This document shows positions 1 to 11,200 of a stretch of 64,000 nt of DNA, piece after piece. The translations under genes were made by a program, and so were the position numbers. The stretch spans positions 6,448,381-6,512,380 of the forward strand of contig JABAKD010000011.1 of the NCBI GenBank assembly GCA_012845835.1, in the 5' to 3' direction. The DNA comes from Undaria pinnatifida. Taxonomy: Eukaryota; Sar; Phaeophyceae; Laminariales; Alariaceae. The notes under the pieces are model-generated. The model ran no database searches. It was not told the DNA's origin and was given only the letters and a program-made list of their open reading frames with translations. Within the stretch, counting starts at the first letter, position 1. Every line of letters begins with the position of its first letter.

Positions 1-1231
1 TTAGAAATACGAAAAGCGCAACCAGATTGTGAACAATTTCCACGGCTTACCAGGTAGGTATTACCATTTTTTTTTCGGGGGGGAGGAGAATACACAAACG
101 AAAACGAGGCTATAGATTCCCCCCCACACCTCGTAATGGTGAGGCCAAAACGCTTCATTGCAACATGTACAACACTGTGAGAATGGAGCTTACAACCATG
201 AAAAAGCTCGAGAAAGGGTGTGTCTACCTACGGTATGCCAGTATGAGTAGCGATTGCCCTTCGTGTATGAACGCGCAACCAGATTTTAAACAATCCCATT
301 TTTGCCTGGGTACACCAAGCAAAAATCATACATGTTACATCAGATAATCTGTAACCAAAATTTGTACCGGCAGGTTGTTACATGGTATTGCCAAAAAACA
401 AGAATGTGACATTCCGACGATTTTACGATATTTTGGATCAACACCTTTGCAACTAGAAACTCTTTTTTTGTGAAAAAAAAATACTTGACGTTAGTATAGG
501 GAGGGGTTTGGGGGCTCTAAAGGGGGTATTAAGGAGTTCCGTCCCGAAAATTCAGTTTTTTTTTCGGCCAAAAAAGGCTACCTCTCTGTCGTACCCCGCG
601 TCAGAGTAACGCTTTTGCTATTGCTGCAAACAGCATGTCCCACACTTTATTAAACTCCAAGTATTTCGTCCCCCAACAAGATTAATTGTGCGGTAGTTAG
701 TTCTTAAGGGCTATAGCGATCGAAGGCTAGCTATTTGTTTTTTTTCCCCCATCCGCCAGAGGATTAAAAAACGAAAAAAAGCTAGCTACGGCAGCACCAT
801 CAACAACAGCACACGCAGCAGCACCAACACCACACACCACCACCAACAGCAGCACCAGCACAAGCAGCACAACAGCGCCATCCCGATCACGGCCGGGCCA
901 CCAAATGGGACGACGGGACAAGCCTAGGCTTAATCCTGCTAGCGCAACGCACTATCTCTAACCAAAATTGTACCGGCAGGTATTACATGAACACACTCCA
1001 CTTCTTTCTTAACAGCAGCATACTTCGTATTATCTTGCACGCCATCCATAACAAATTCTGGACGCAAGAAACTCGTGATATACTCACTGCCGCGCCCGTC
1101 CCCATTTCCGCATTGCCCTATATGCGACGGGCCCTTCCCTCTTCTCCTTCCCAACCCCCGGTCAAAAATCGATGACGATTTCTCAAAGCAGTCACCATGC
1201 AAACGCCCTCACAGACTCATAACCACTGGAC

Positions 1232-1447
1232 GCGTCAAGCAAGCGAAATCGTCGCACAAAATACATTCTCGCGGACAGAAAAGAAGACAGAAATCGGGGG
1301 ATTCTACACCACAACCAGCGTTGGACTGAATCGTCCCCCCCCCCGCCCCCTTCGGGCAAGCGAGATCGTCGCACAAAATACATTCTCGCGGACAGAAAAG
1401 AGCACAAAAATCGGGGGATTCTACACCACAACCAGCGTTGGACTGAA
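1232..1447 (+). repeat. Tandem duplication of about 115 bp, left arm only
   Basis: Two adjacent copies begin 'aagcgaaatcgtcgcac' and 'aagcgagatcgtcgcac' and each ends at a 'ggactgaatc' plus C-run. The right arm (around 25900-26010) has a single copy. The duplication therefore arose after the two arms separated, or was lost from the other arm, and it accounts for most of the arm length difference. Confidence 0.85.
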
Positions 1448-2005
1448 TCCTCCCCCCCCCCCGCCCCCTTCTTCCCCGGTCGTTCGGAACATAGAATGAA
1501 CAAACACATGTCTCTCTGTAAGGTAGCCTCCCCCCCCCCCCTCCCCCCATTTCCCCCCCCCCCCTTCCCTCTCACCGGAACGAACAAAAACCACCTATTT
1601 TTTCTCGGTGGTCTTCCGCCCCTCCCCCTCCCCCCTCCCCCTCCACAAAACCAACAAAAACCACCTCTCTTGTCTCGTTACCCCCTCCACAGAACGAACG
1701 AAAGCCACCTCTCTTAGCTCGGTAAACAGAAACCAACAAAATCCACCTCTCTTCGGTCGGTGGCGCCCATGACAAACTTTCACGACTGACTGACTGACTG
1801 ACTGACTTCACTCCGCTCCGCTCCCCCTAACGTCTATGTCCAACATTCGCGCTCCAAGAGCCCCTCGCAAAAGAGGGATCGCTTCGGGTGCTGAGGTTCC
1901 CGCTCGAGTCTCCGCTCTGTCGTTTACGGTTGGAGTCGGAGGGACAGCAATTAAATGCGGAGGGAGAGTCGTTAAAATTCGGAGGGATCTACAGCAGCGG
2001 GGGAC

Positions 2006-2202
2006 GGGTCCCGATGGTGCCGGTATGTGCCAGCCCAATACATCGGCACTATATAGGGTACCGGCACTATTGGAAATAGGGCTACTGTAGAGAGTTACTA
2101 TGCTAATAGAGAGTTCCACTCGTGCCCAGCGATTTCACCGGCACTATAAAGAACAGTGGCACTATTCAACCGGAACTATAGGGGGCACCCCACCGCTGCA
2201 TA
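2006..2202 (+). mobile_element. MITE-like element at the inner edge of the left arm
   Basis: About 195 bp bounded by imperfect terminal inverted repeats (GGGTCCCGATGGTGCCGG against CCGGAACTATAGGGGGCACC). It contains several 'GGCACTATA' or 'CGGCACTAT' motifs in both orientations. It resembles the two intronic copies at 18783-18970 and 19067-19269 and is mirrored in the right arm at 25159-25346. There is no coding capacity. Confidence 0.6.
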
Positions 2203-2232
2203 ATCTTTGGGGTCAAAGGGATAGCGGTCGGT

Positions 2233-3000
2233 AAAATCGTCGTTAGCTAATCCAGCAGCCCGGGTCGCCGCGTGCGAAGGGCTCGTTCTACGGTAGCCCC
2301 CCCCAACTAATCTTACTACGGTAGCCCCCCCCAACTTTTCTTCAACGAAATCGCCGGTTTTGAACCCATCTCCCGGCCGCATCTCCCAAAATGCGGTACC
2401 TCTCGCCACCCCGACGTCATCGTTCGATAGTCCGTTGCCAACAAGAAATATATAGTGAAAGGTATTGTTTCCATAGCTTCCTTCCGCGTGTCGAGCAGCC
2501 AAGAAACGTTCGTTAAAAAAAAAAAAAATGATGATTTGGGGGGGGGGGGGCGGTTACCGTAGAATCAGTCGAAGGATGTTGCAACCGTCCGTTTATCATC
2601 GTCAACTTTTTTCTCTGAAGCTCCGGAAGGGCTAATGTTAAGACAACACAAACTGATCTCAATTATGAATAACAGAAACCAACATCCGTCTAGGATTTGG
2701 GGAAAACGTCAGGAAAGTCGCAGAGTTCATCGCCCAGCTGCGTTCCAGCGATTGAACCCGGACCAGCGTCCTCCGTTCCTTCGTGTCTGAGCGCGCCTGC
2801 CGTCACATCTTCGAGAAGTGGCATCCACAGGAAAACCTAGCAGCTTGGTCCTCCTCACCTCAAGGCTAAATTTGCACGCATTAATAGACGGGCCCCTACA
2901 AAATCCTTGCACTTGACTCTTGCCCCTCCACCGTTGCTCCGGACGGTTCCCCTCTAGGCGCAACACACTCCCCAACAATATCTAGACTGTGGAAAAATCC
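2233..3000. other. Unannotated spacer
   Basis: Apart from A and G homopolymer runs near 2515-2550 and a short duplicated 'tacggtagcccccccc' segment at 2290-2335, I see no gene, RNA or element here. Confidence 0.5.
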
Positions 3001-3004
3001 TGAC

Positions 3005-3400
3005 TTTTTCAGCGGTTTGATCCGTGATATATGCTACAGAGTGTGGGTTGAACCGCTGCGCAGAAAAACCGCTTTGCACGGTTTCAACCGCGCAGAGTTA
3101 TGATCCGCACGGAGCGGAGCGTTTTTTTTTATAACGTCACGGAGCGGATATTCGCACGTCGGGAAACTCGCGGATTATTGCGGAGTTGGGTATATTCGCC
3201 CTTGAAAATGTCACGGAGCGGAGCGGATTTTTTTAAGTGTGTTACGGAGGGGATCTGATCGGATATCTGCTGGTGGGAAAAGTCACGGATTGTCACGGAG
3301 TGGATATTCGCCGCTACAAGTGCCATGGAGCGGTGCGGTTTGATCGAACCGCTCCGTACAAAACCGCTCCGCGGGTAAATCATCACTCCGTACACATCCA
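3005..3400. repeat. Degenerate array of CGGAGCGG / CCGCTCCG motifs
   Basis: The core 'cacggagcgga' recurs with spacing of about 30-75 bp at roughly 3110, 3138, 3212, 3293 and 3324, often followed by 'tattcgc'. Its reverse complement occurs at 3349-3372. No coding potential is evident. Confidence 0.55.
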
Positions 3401-3452
3401 CCTGAAAATTACGAACATGGATGGGCTGGTTTTCGCACGCCTGATTTCACCT

Positions 3453-3530
3453 CCATTATTATCGTTATCGTTATCGTTGTCGTTATCGTTATCGTTATCG
3501 TTATCGTTATCGTTATCGTTATCGTTATCA
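3453..3530. repeat. (GTTATC)n hexamer microsatellite
   Basis: About 12 copies of the hexamer GTTATC with few interruptions. Diverged copies recur at 3803-3966. The apparent Asp-Asn or Ser-Leu reading frames across it are artefacts of the repeat. Confidence 0.9.
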
Positions 3531-3802
3531 ACGTTTGAGTCATCCCACGGTAGGGGTTGCAGTTTTTGCGCCAAAAAGTCCCTGGGCGATTGAGTTCCTC
3601 ACGTGAATAACTGCCGGTCAATGAATTAATTTCCCGAGTACATATTGTTTTAGGACTAAGGCATAGAGGCTTGGTCGGGTTGTGCGAACGAATGCCTTTC
3701 AAGACATTTTTCGGGTGAGATATTGGGTTTCTTATGTGAGGAGTGATGGGACTTTCGACTGCAACCCTACCGTGGGATGGCTCGTTTTGGGTGTTTCGGT
3801 TG

Positions 3803-3966
3803 GATAACAATAATTATCGATATCGATATCGTTATCGTCATCAACGTTTTGGGTTTTTCGGTTCGGTAACCATAATTATCGTTATGGTTATCGTTATCGT
3901 TATCGCTATCAACGTTTTGGGTTTTCGGTTCAGTAACAATAATTGTCGTTATCGTTATCGATATAA
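3803..3966. repeat. Diverged TTATCG-rich tract
   Basis: Three blocks of GTTATC/GATATC hexamers are separated by a repeated 'caacgttttgggttt(t)cggt' spacer at about 3842 and 3911, with a related start near 3786. The whole is a higher-order tandem repeat of about 70 bp. Confidence 0.65.
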
Positions 3967-4429
3967 TTTTGGCCTCATTGTACACCGAACGTTTTTAGTT
4001 TCGATATTGAACACTAAACGTAGCACTCGCCGCCTCGGTTGCAAGAGCAACAACTTTGCACGATGCGCGCAACTTTCCGAAAGATACTCGGTCTACGGAA
4101 TACTCTCGATTTTTCGCCCACGAATCTTTCAGAGCCCGAATCGCTGGCCATACCAGCAGGATGCAGCCACGCACCCACAGGCCAACTATTGGCGTCTGTG
4201 TAGATGATGCTAGGCCTCCAGCTCTCACATGAAGTGCGGGTGATGAATCTTCCATCACTCGTCTTCCTCCGATAATAACCGCCTGCAAATGTGGAACTCC
4301 TTTTTTGGTCCCCAGGGGATGATCGTTTATCGCCCCCGGTGCCCCGGCCAACTTTATGTATTTTTGTATAATTCACTGCAACGAGGTTGTTACAACGATC
4401 GGCCGCCAACGTTAGCGGCATTTTTTATC

Positions 4430-6890
4430 TTCATACATATCTATCTCTAAACACTCGACGTTGATATCAAACCTTCGGCGTATGCGCTTGACTATCGATC
4501 CAAAGGACCAGACTGCAGCATGACTCGCGAGAGTCCTTACCCTTATGCCGACTTGATCTCGGTGCGCGTAGTAGGAGCTATTTTTGCTTGTTACTCACGA
4601 CAACGGGAGGCAATTATTTTCAAGACATCACGACGGCTGACCACCACTTTTATCGTAATTACTTCTCGTCATCTATTTCTATCTGCATGCACTCGACAAA
4701 GGTTTCAAAACCTCCGGCGTACGTACGCTTGTACCAAGTCTCGGAGCTCGGTTGTAGCACTCGACACGCGCGATTATTTTCCCTTGCCCCACAACATTTA
4801 CCTCGGCGCGTCGCAGGATTTTTTTGTTATATAACGCGCGAGAACGGAGCGATTACCGCTATAATTGACCACCAACGTTATCGCCATTATATAATTATGT
4901 GCCCTCTGCACGCTCGATAACTACTAAACTTCAAACCTCCGGTGTGCACCCTTGTATCGAGTCGCGGAGTCCGATTGCAGCATAACACGCGCTTAATTAT
5001 GCACCCCTGCCGACATTTATCGCGGCGTCGGAGCTTTTTTCGCTTGAAGTCACGAACACGGCCATTTTATTATTTGGTCGGTCTTAACGATACGTACAGC
5101 ACTTCAGACTTTGATGAGATCTCGACATTTTACCGAAATCTGCGAGGATTGAATCTTCACAAGTACGAGCCCCAGTTGGCTCGCAAAACAATCGTCCACC
5201 CGGCACAGAACCGTCACTACGGCAGCAACGCTCGCGGAAGATACCAACGTGTGGTTGTCCCCCTGGAGTCGGCCTTACTCGTCGGCAAGTGTCGGTGCCT
5301 TGGGGAGTAACATCCATCACCAACCCGTCGCGCTACAACGCCTAACGTGACAAAAGTCTAAGCTATTGCCGTCGGCGAGCTCGTTCTGGCCGGCCGCCTC
5401 GGTGCGGTGACCTTGTCAACTCGACGACGAGAGCTCAGAAGCCCGCTGCGCCTTCTGCGATTAGCCATGACGTGCCAAGATGACCTTGGGAGCGACCCTG
5501 CTTGTATCCTCGTGCGCTCGCGAGTGGTAGCACCGCTCGAACGGTGCCGCTGCCCGATCCTCTACACACTTGTACCTAATTTGTAGTTTTTTCACTTAAG
5601 AATAAAAATGAAAAAGTTATTAATGGCTAATTTTTCCGGGGGGTGATTTTTTTTTCAAGGTTTTTCCTGAAATATTCTCGGGAAAAACCGAAAGTTTCGG
5701 TAAACACCGAAATAAAATAGCTTCGTGTATACGAACGATCCTCTTACGGCAAGTTACCACCATGTATCCCTGCGCAGTCAACGGTGCCGTCAAAGCTCTG
5801 CCGTGCACGCTTGTATCGAGCCGAGGAGCCTGATTGGAGCACGGCACGCGCTCGATTCCTTATCCTTGCGAGCGTGGGGAATTTAGCCTCGACTCACGAG
5901 AACGTGATGAATGAGTACGACAATTGCCCGCAAACGTTAGCGACATTTTGTCTTCATGTATCCCTATTGTTATACGGCTTAGTTTGGGTAAGCTATTGGT
6001 TAACCTTTTGCAAGTGGTCAAACGGACTAATACCCCACTAATTCCTTAACAAATGGCGTCGTCAACAGAGCATGGGTTTTTTGGGTCGTGGGTTCGATCC
6101 CCACCATCCACAATAATAAACTTTTCAGATTTTCCCCATGTCGAACTTGAAAAAATATTCTCCCCGGTATGCCCAGGAAATGAAACGACTTGGATATAGA
6201 CAGGTCCGCCGTATATCCGGCCGACCTGCTATCCCGCTGTTTCAGGGGGGGAGAGTGTTTTATAAGGCTTAGTTCGGGTAAGCTATCGGTTAACCAGTTG
6301 CAAGTGGTCAAACGGACTAATACCCCACTAATTCCTTGACACTATACACTCGACAATGATCCACCATACCTCCGGCGTGTACGCTTGTGTCGAGCCGCGG
6401 AGGAGGTCGATTGCAGCATGACACGCGCGATTCCGCGTCCTTGCCGACGACACTTATCGCGGCGTAGGAGCTTCTTCTGCCTAAACTTACGAGAAGGTGA
6501 ACGGTGCGACGAGTGACCACCAATGTTTGGCCCCTTTATAACTTCATTTTTCTATCTACATTCACCCATACCGTCAAACCTCAGGCGTACACGCTTGTAT
6601 CGAGCTGCGGAGCATGATTGCAGCACGGCATGCGCGATTACTTATCCTTGTATCACCAATCATCGTGGCGTGGGACCTATTGACTCAACTGACGAGAACT
6701 TCACGGGTTCGATGATTGACCACCAAAACGTTAGAGCACCTCTGTACGTTGCTCGACAATGACGTGAAACCAGAGCTCGATTGCAATAAGTTACACGCGA
6801 TTCCTTATTATTTTCTGACGCGCACGCTGCGGTTAGGGCGTGGTAGGAAAGGTATATACACGCACTCAAGACTTGTATGCAGCCTCGTAT
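4430..6890 (+). repeat. Degenerate satellite array, unit about 210-240 bp
   Basis: A diverged unit recurs head to tail near 4450, 4690, 4930, 5780, 6345, 6565 and (partial) 6750. Each has the same order of landmarks: 'ctcgacaatgat', 'aacctccggcgt', 'acgcttgtatcgag', 'gattgcagca', 'cacgcgcgatt', 'cttgccgaca', 'atcgcggcgt', 'aggagctt', 'acgagaacg', 'gaccaccaacgttagcg' and 'tcttcatgtatc'. The TRIM element at 5968-6341 sits inside one unit, at the junction after 'tcttcatgtatcc'. No open frame is conserved between units, so this is a non-coding satellite. Confidence 0.75.
5968..6341 (+). mobile_element. TRIM (terminal-repeat retrotransposon in miniature), 374 bp
   Basis: Two near-identical direct repeats of about 85 bp (5968-6051 and 6256-6341) begin TGTT and end ...CCTT(A/G)ACA, so each has the TG..CA ends of an LTR. 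Just inside the first LTR is a primer-binding-like segment starting TGG and containing 'aacagagcatggg'. Just before the second LTR is a purine run, 'gggggggagag', as expected of a polypurine tract. CTAT flanks both sides (5964-5967 and 6342-6345), a likely target-site duplication. The interior carries 'gggttcgatcccc', resembling a tRNA B box. There is no protein. It is inserted in the satellite array. A second, minus-strand copy lies at 47754-48101. Confidence 0.85.
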
Positions 6891-6896
6891 GGATAT

Positions 6897-7153
6897 AAAA
6901 ATTAAAATACACTCCAGCTGTGAGATCGAATATTTTGTCGAAACTCATCTTTGCAAGCTGTGTGTGATACTCCGATCGCGCGTATTACGGGTAGTGTGTC
7001 CTCATTAAGGATATAGGTCGGCGACTCCCCTTGCAACTACAGTGTACCTGGTAGCTATCAGGGTTAACAGGGTGATGTTAGACAGTCTGTGCGCGGAAAC
7101 TATAAAAAAAAACGTTTCTGAGGGGGACAAAATCTGACAAGCTGTGGAAGGAA
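6897..7153 (-). repeat. Dispersed repeat, related to 34285-34545 and 35271-35531
   Basis: About 255 bp is the reverse complement of the ends of both units of the tandem duplication at 33.6-35.5 kb. Shared landmarks include 'actccagctgtgagatcg', 'actccgatcgcgcgtatta', 'ggcgactccccttgcaa' and 'gagggggacaaaatctgac'. Similarity stops abruptly at both ends, so this is a discrete mobile or amplified unit. No coding potential is seen. Confidence 0.8.
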
Positions 7154-8202
7154 ATGCACCAGAGCAGCCATTCCGTGTTGACCTCGTCTGGTTCTTGGTA
7201 CCCTCCACCGTTTTCGGCGGGAAGCTGGGAAAGCGCGGGCAGTAGTACAACATGGTATGCGCGTGTAGCTTGTCGTGAAAGCCGGGGAGCCGATCGGTGC
7301 TTCGCAATCGTCGTGGGTGGGACTACACCCACCCTGTCAGTTGTTGGAAAACTCAGTAAGGTCGACGTTTCTGATACAGCAGTAGTCTATACGTACGCAG
7401 GATGTAACGCAGGACCCCAAGAACTTTCAAACCTACAAGACGATGAAGGCAAACAGTCCGTCCAGGCCAGGCACACGAGCGCATTTCGGTTGTCGTTTGA
7501 CGTACAGCAGCAGCTGTAGCGTAAAAAACACGGGGAATGTACGAGTCCAGTGTCATCGAGCGCGTATAAAAGCCGGTAGGTGGCTGTCACAAATCTACCT
7601 CAAAATAGATCATTTTACCACACAGAAAGATGCTGCAACAGGGGTTTCAGCTACCTGGTGAGCTCGATTGGCATACCGGCGTGATTACTGCGAGAAAAGA
7701 GCGTCAGGGCCGGCAACAGGCAGCGTACTCCGCACAGAGTGGCAGCGCACAGCAGCAACGCACCAACCGCCACCACCAGAAGAAATCCCGCCGCGTTGTA
7801 GGGGCTGTCAGTATATACCCCCGCGGAAAATGAGATAAATTTAGCGCTATTTAATCGAACACCCTCATATAATGCTGGAACCACACTGCCGCCACAATGA
7901 CTTTCCCCGATTTCCATACTTTACTCTAGATAATAGTATAGATAGGTTGTAAAGGCGGCTTGTGGTGTTTGCCAATGACCCAATTTTAACCCTGAGTTTA
8001 CTAACCTACTCGTAGTAGCTTTTGTCGTTCGACATTTTTAGTCCGCTTTTAAACTCTGCAATCTGCAACCCACAGGACCACTACTGGTACAAAAGAAAAC
8101 ACAAACACAAACAACAGCTCGACACAAACCACAGCAGCACAACCAACTAATCGATTCCCAAGCAGCAGTGAACTTCTGTGTCCAAATCGCGCTCCACACG
8201 GC

Positions 8203-11200
8203 ATGTCACGAGACCCTCTTCAGCCCCCGCCTAGGGGCAGTGACGGAGATGGGCGAGGAGGGGAAAGCTCCTCTCTTTTGCCCGGCACGGCTGCCATGGC
8301 CGTCGCCGGCGCAGCAGCAGTTTCAGCGATGTCCGCTTCGACGAACGCTGCTGCTGCTGCTGCGGGACGATCATCGCGGTCGATCGGGGCCTCAGTGACA
8401 AGCGATGAAGCAACCGCCGAGAGGATCGACAAGCTGGCCGTGATGATAGGGGAGGTGGCGGACAAGATACTCAAGGACGTGAGCGACCGCATGCCGGGCC
8501 TCGAGGCGTGGACAATCAGCACTCTGGACACGATCTTCGCACCGCGGTTGGTGTTGAGGTGTGTGTGTGAAATTCGCGACATAAGTTCTCACCACACCCC
8601 AGCAGCAGCGATTTTTAGCGATCTGTGTTCCATCCACCCATGCTCGAGATCGCAGCTCTACTGTGGAAGGGGAGTATAGCCACGCTATGTGTTCGCGCGT
8701 GCGATGTGGATGGTGGGCTTCGCGGCGTGCGGGAGCAGCAGCTCGACTCACTCTGCACAATAACACCGCAGCAGCAGCGCAAAAAGTACAACAAATCAAG
8801 AAATCAAAGTTGTTGTAGTTGAACTTCGGTCCTTCTTTGCCGCTCTGCTTCTTTGTTGCAGTGTTGCAGTTAGTGCTGTAGACCACCCGACCCGAACTTG
8901 ACGAGATTTCGGAATTTTGAATTTTGGTTTGTGCTGTCAAATCACGTAGACCAAGATCCTCGTTATTCTGGTTATTTTGACTCCACCAGACCCCTGGTGT
9001 AACTGAGTTGTACCGCAATCGCGCACCAGAGTATCTCACGAGTACCTCGTCCGGTACTCGTAGCATGCCATACACCTGGTACTGCTGTAGGAGACCGGTG
9101 TTTTTGGGCGTGCCGAGGCATATTTTGGTCCGATCGTAAAGCTGTTAATAATCCTGGTACTACTGTACCTGGCCCTGCTGTTGCAATACCAGTTTGTTGT
9201 AGCTTTGGTGTGGAGGGGCGTTCTCGTTTCATGCTTACGAGTAGCTGTAGTCTTACGACCATAGAGACCCTCGCACGCCTACAATGCCGGGACGGAGCCC
9301 GTCCGGTTTTCACTCACCAGGCTGACATGGCGCGCGCCAGGCGCGAAGCGCCGTGAGGCGCGGAGGGGCGGCCAGCCACGGGGCCAAACCGCGGTCTCAT
9401 ACCTGGCATTTACGTATCATACCAGGTACGTAGCGTCTTTCGAATACTCTTGGCAAACATCAGTCCCACATCGCATCTGTACCTCGGACACAAGATGCGC
9501 CGAATGTCGGAAGGGTACCACGACAAGAATACAGTCCTCTAGTGGTGTGAGCACGCCGTATCATACCGTACGATTTGTATCGTGCTGCTCGCGTTTTGTG
9601 CAACTCCTTGGGTTGAAGCGCGAATCGTACGTGTAGTTCATCCATCCCGTAACAGCCCAGCCGGGTTGCTGGTGCGGCCGGCGCGGTAGTCGTCACGTAC
9701 TTCCCCTCTGAAGTCCCAAAGGGGTCAACGCGAGTAAAACACGCACACTTCAATCTCTGTCCTCCCCCTAGAGCGGCCTTGACGCCTGGTGGTAGCTGTG
9801 GTGGCGGTGACGGTGGCGGTGGTACTGGCGGCGGCGGTGGTGGTGGTGATGGCGGCGGCGGTGGTGATGGTGGTGGTGGCGGTGGCGGTGGTGTAGGGTA
9901 TTTTTCAGTAGTCCGAATTTCGTGCGCTCCGTGAACGCGCTCGGGTGCGACGGATTGTTCTTGTCTTGTGTGCCGGAGTACCAGGTACACAGATACATCT
10001 CCCCACAACAATCGCTATCAGTACACCACAGTACACAGTAGTACCTGTAGCAGACTGCAGTACCTTCCTAGCAGGTGCATTCAAGCTGCGAGACAGGACG
10101 CAAGTCGTATGTTGATCATTTTATGTCGTGTGATTTTTTCAGATGTCGTGTGATTTCTTACAAGTTTCAACATTCAAAATCTGTTTTGATATCCTTGTTT
10201 GCCGCCCATTGCTGCCGCCATCCGCTTTCTCCCGGTACTATTGTTTAACGTACAACAGTAGCGGCAACCTACAGAGTCAACACCGTATGGACATGATAGC
10301 AGTTGCACTTAGACGAAAACACTCGGTCTCACAGCTGCTGTCTTGTTAATAGCTTGGAAAAACATCTGCGTTCGAAATTTTTCCGATACTTCCGCGGAAT
10401 TTCCTTGCGCACGTGGGCCAGGCGGTGTCTCGGAGGCTTATTAACCGATTTACGACCCAACCTGTTTCCACGAAAAAATTTTGGTTCCGTACTTTACCAC
10501 ACAGCAGTATAGATAGGCTAAAATACGAAGGGTGGTGGTCGGGGAGGAGGCAACGCTAACCCCGACCAGAGCCCTAACCCTAACCCTAACCCTAAGGTTA
10601 TAACCCCAAGGTTATGGGAACCCTAAGGTTATCCGAAGGTTATGGGGTGACCCGTGGTTGGATGCGTTGGCTTCTGAAGTGCGGCCGTCCTGGATTCTGT
10701 GTTATGGCAGTCGTGGATGCTGTGTTTTGGAAAGACACAGCACACACATAATAACCCTAAGCTTATGGGAACCCTGAGGTTATCCGAAGGTTATGGGGTG
10801 ACCCGTGGTTGGATGCGTTGGCTTCTGAAGTGCGGCCGTACTGGATTCTGTGTTATGGCAGTCGTGGATGCTGTGTTTTGGAAAGACGCAGCACACACAT
10901 AATTTCCTTGTCTAAAAGCGTTAACTTGTTGCTGTTTGTTGTTGTTGTTCTCACGTTAACTCGCATAATCAATTCGGTGGTCGCGGGGCTGGCTCCAGTC
11001 ACTCTGTAGATATGTATTGGTGTCTCGCTTAAACGTTAGCTGGTACTAATTGCGGAGGTCCATAGCAACTAGAACCCATGACTTTTCGAAGTATACACTG
11101 TTCATAGAACCTACATACGAACATACAGTCCCCTGTTTTTAGTCACCGTAACAGTCTTGGCCCAAATATAAGCGACCTTTACATTGGCTTATAATTAGGA

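Larger units (their letters stand above)
1..2232 (+). repeat. Left arm of a 2.2-kb long inverted repeat
   Basis: The sequence from base 1 to about 2232 is the reverse complement of 25118-27231. The match runs from the first base of the window to the shared tract around 'ccgctgcataatctttggg', after which the arms diverge. Agreement by eye is about 95%, with substitutions, homopolymer length changes and one 115-bp tandem duplication found only in this arm. The arm may extend left of the window. It contains a CAG/CAC-rich low-complexity stretch (790-880), C-rich runs, a (GACT)n run at 1788-1806 and a MITE-like end at its inner edge. No protein domain is recognisable; reading frames in it are low-complexity. 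It is either two copies of one non-coding element in opposite orientation or a segmental inverted duplication. Confidence 0.93.

Noticed and set aside
1788..1806. CRISPR-like short repeats (GACT)n and other arrays
   Set aside because: Simple microsatellites without spacers in a eukaryotic context.
4014..4421. Minus-strand frame with 'IIYTDANSWPVGAW', faintly RNase H-like
   Set aside because: One short motif in a frame with no other conserved block; chance cannot be excluded.
6050..6120. Functional tRNA gene from the B-box 'ggttcgatccc'
   Set aside because: No matching acceptor or anticodon stems; it lies in the TRIM interior.
9460..10011. 183-residue Pro-rich frame on the minus strand
   Set aside because: Spans a GGT microsatellite inside lipase intron 1 and has no splice or domain support.
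10568..10598. Chromosome end
   Set aside because: Only four units, with ordinary gene sequence continuing on both sides.
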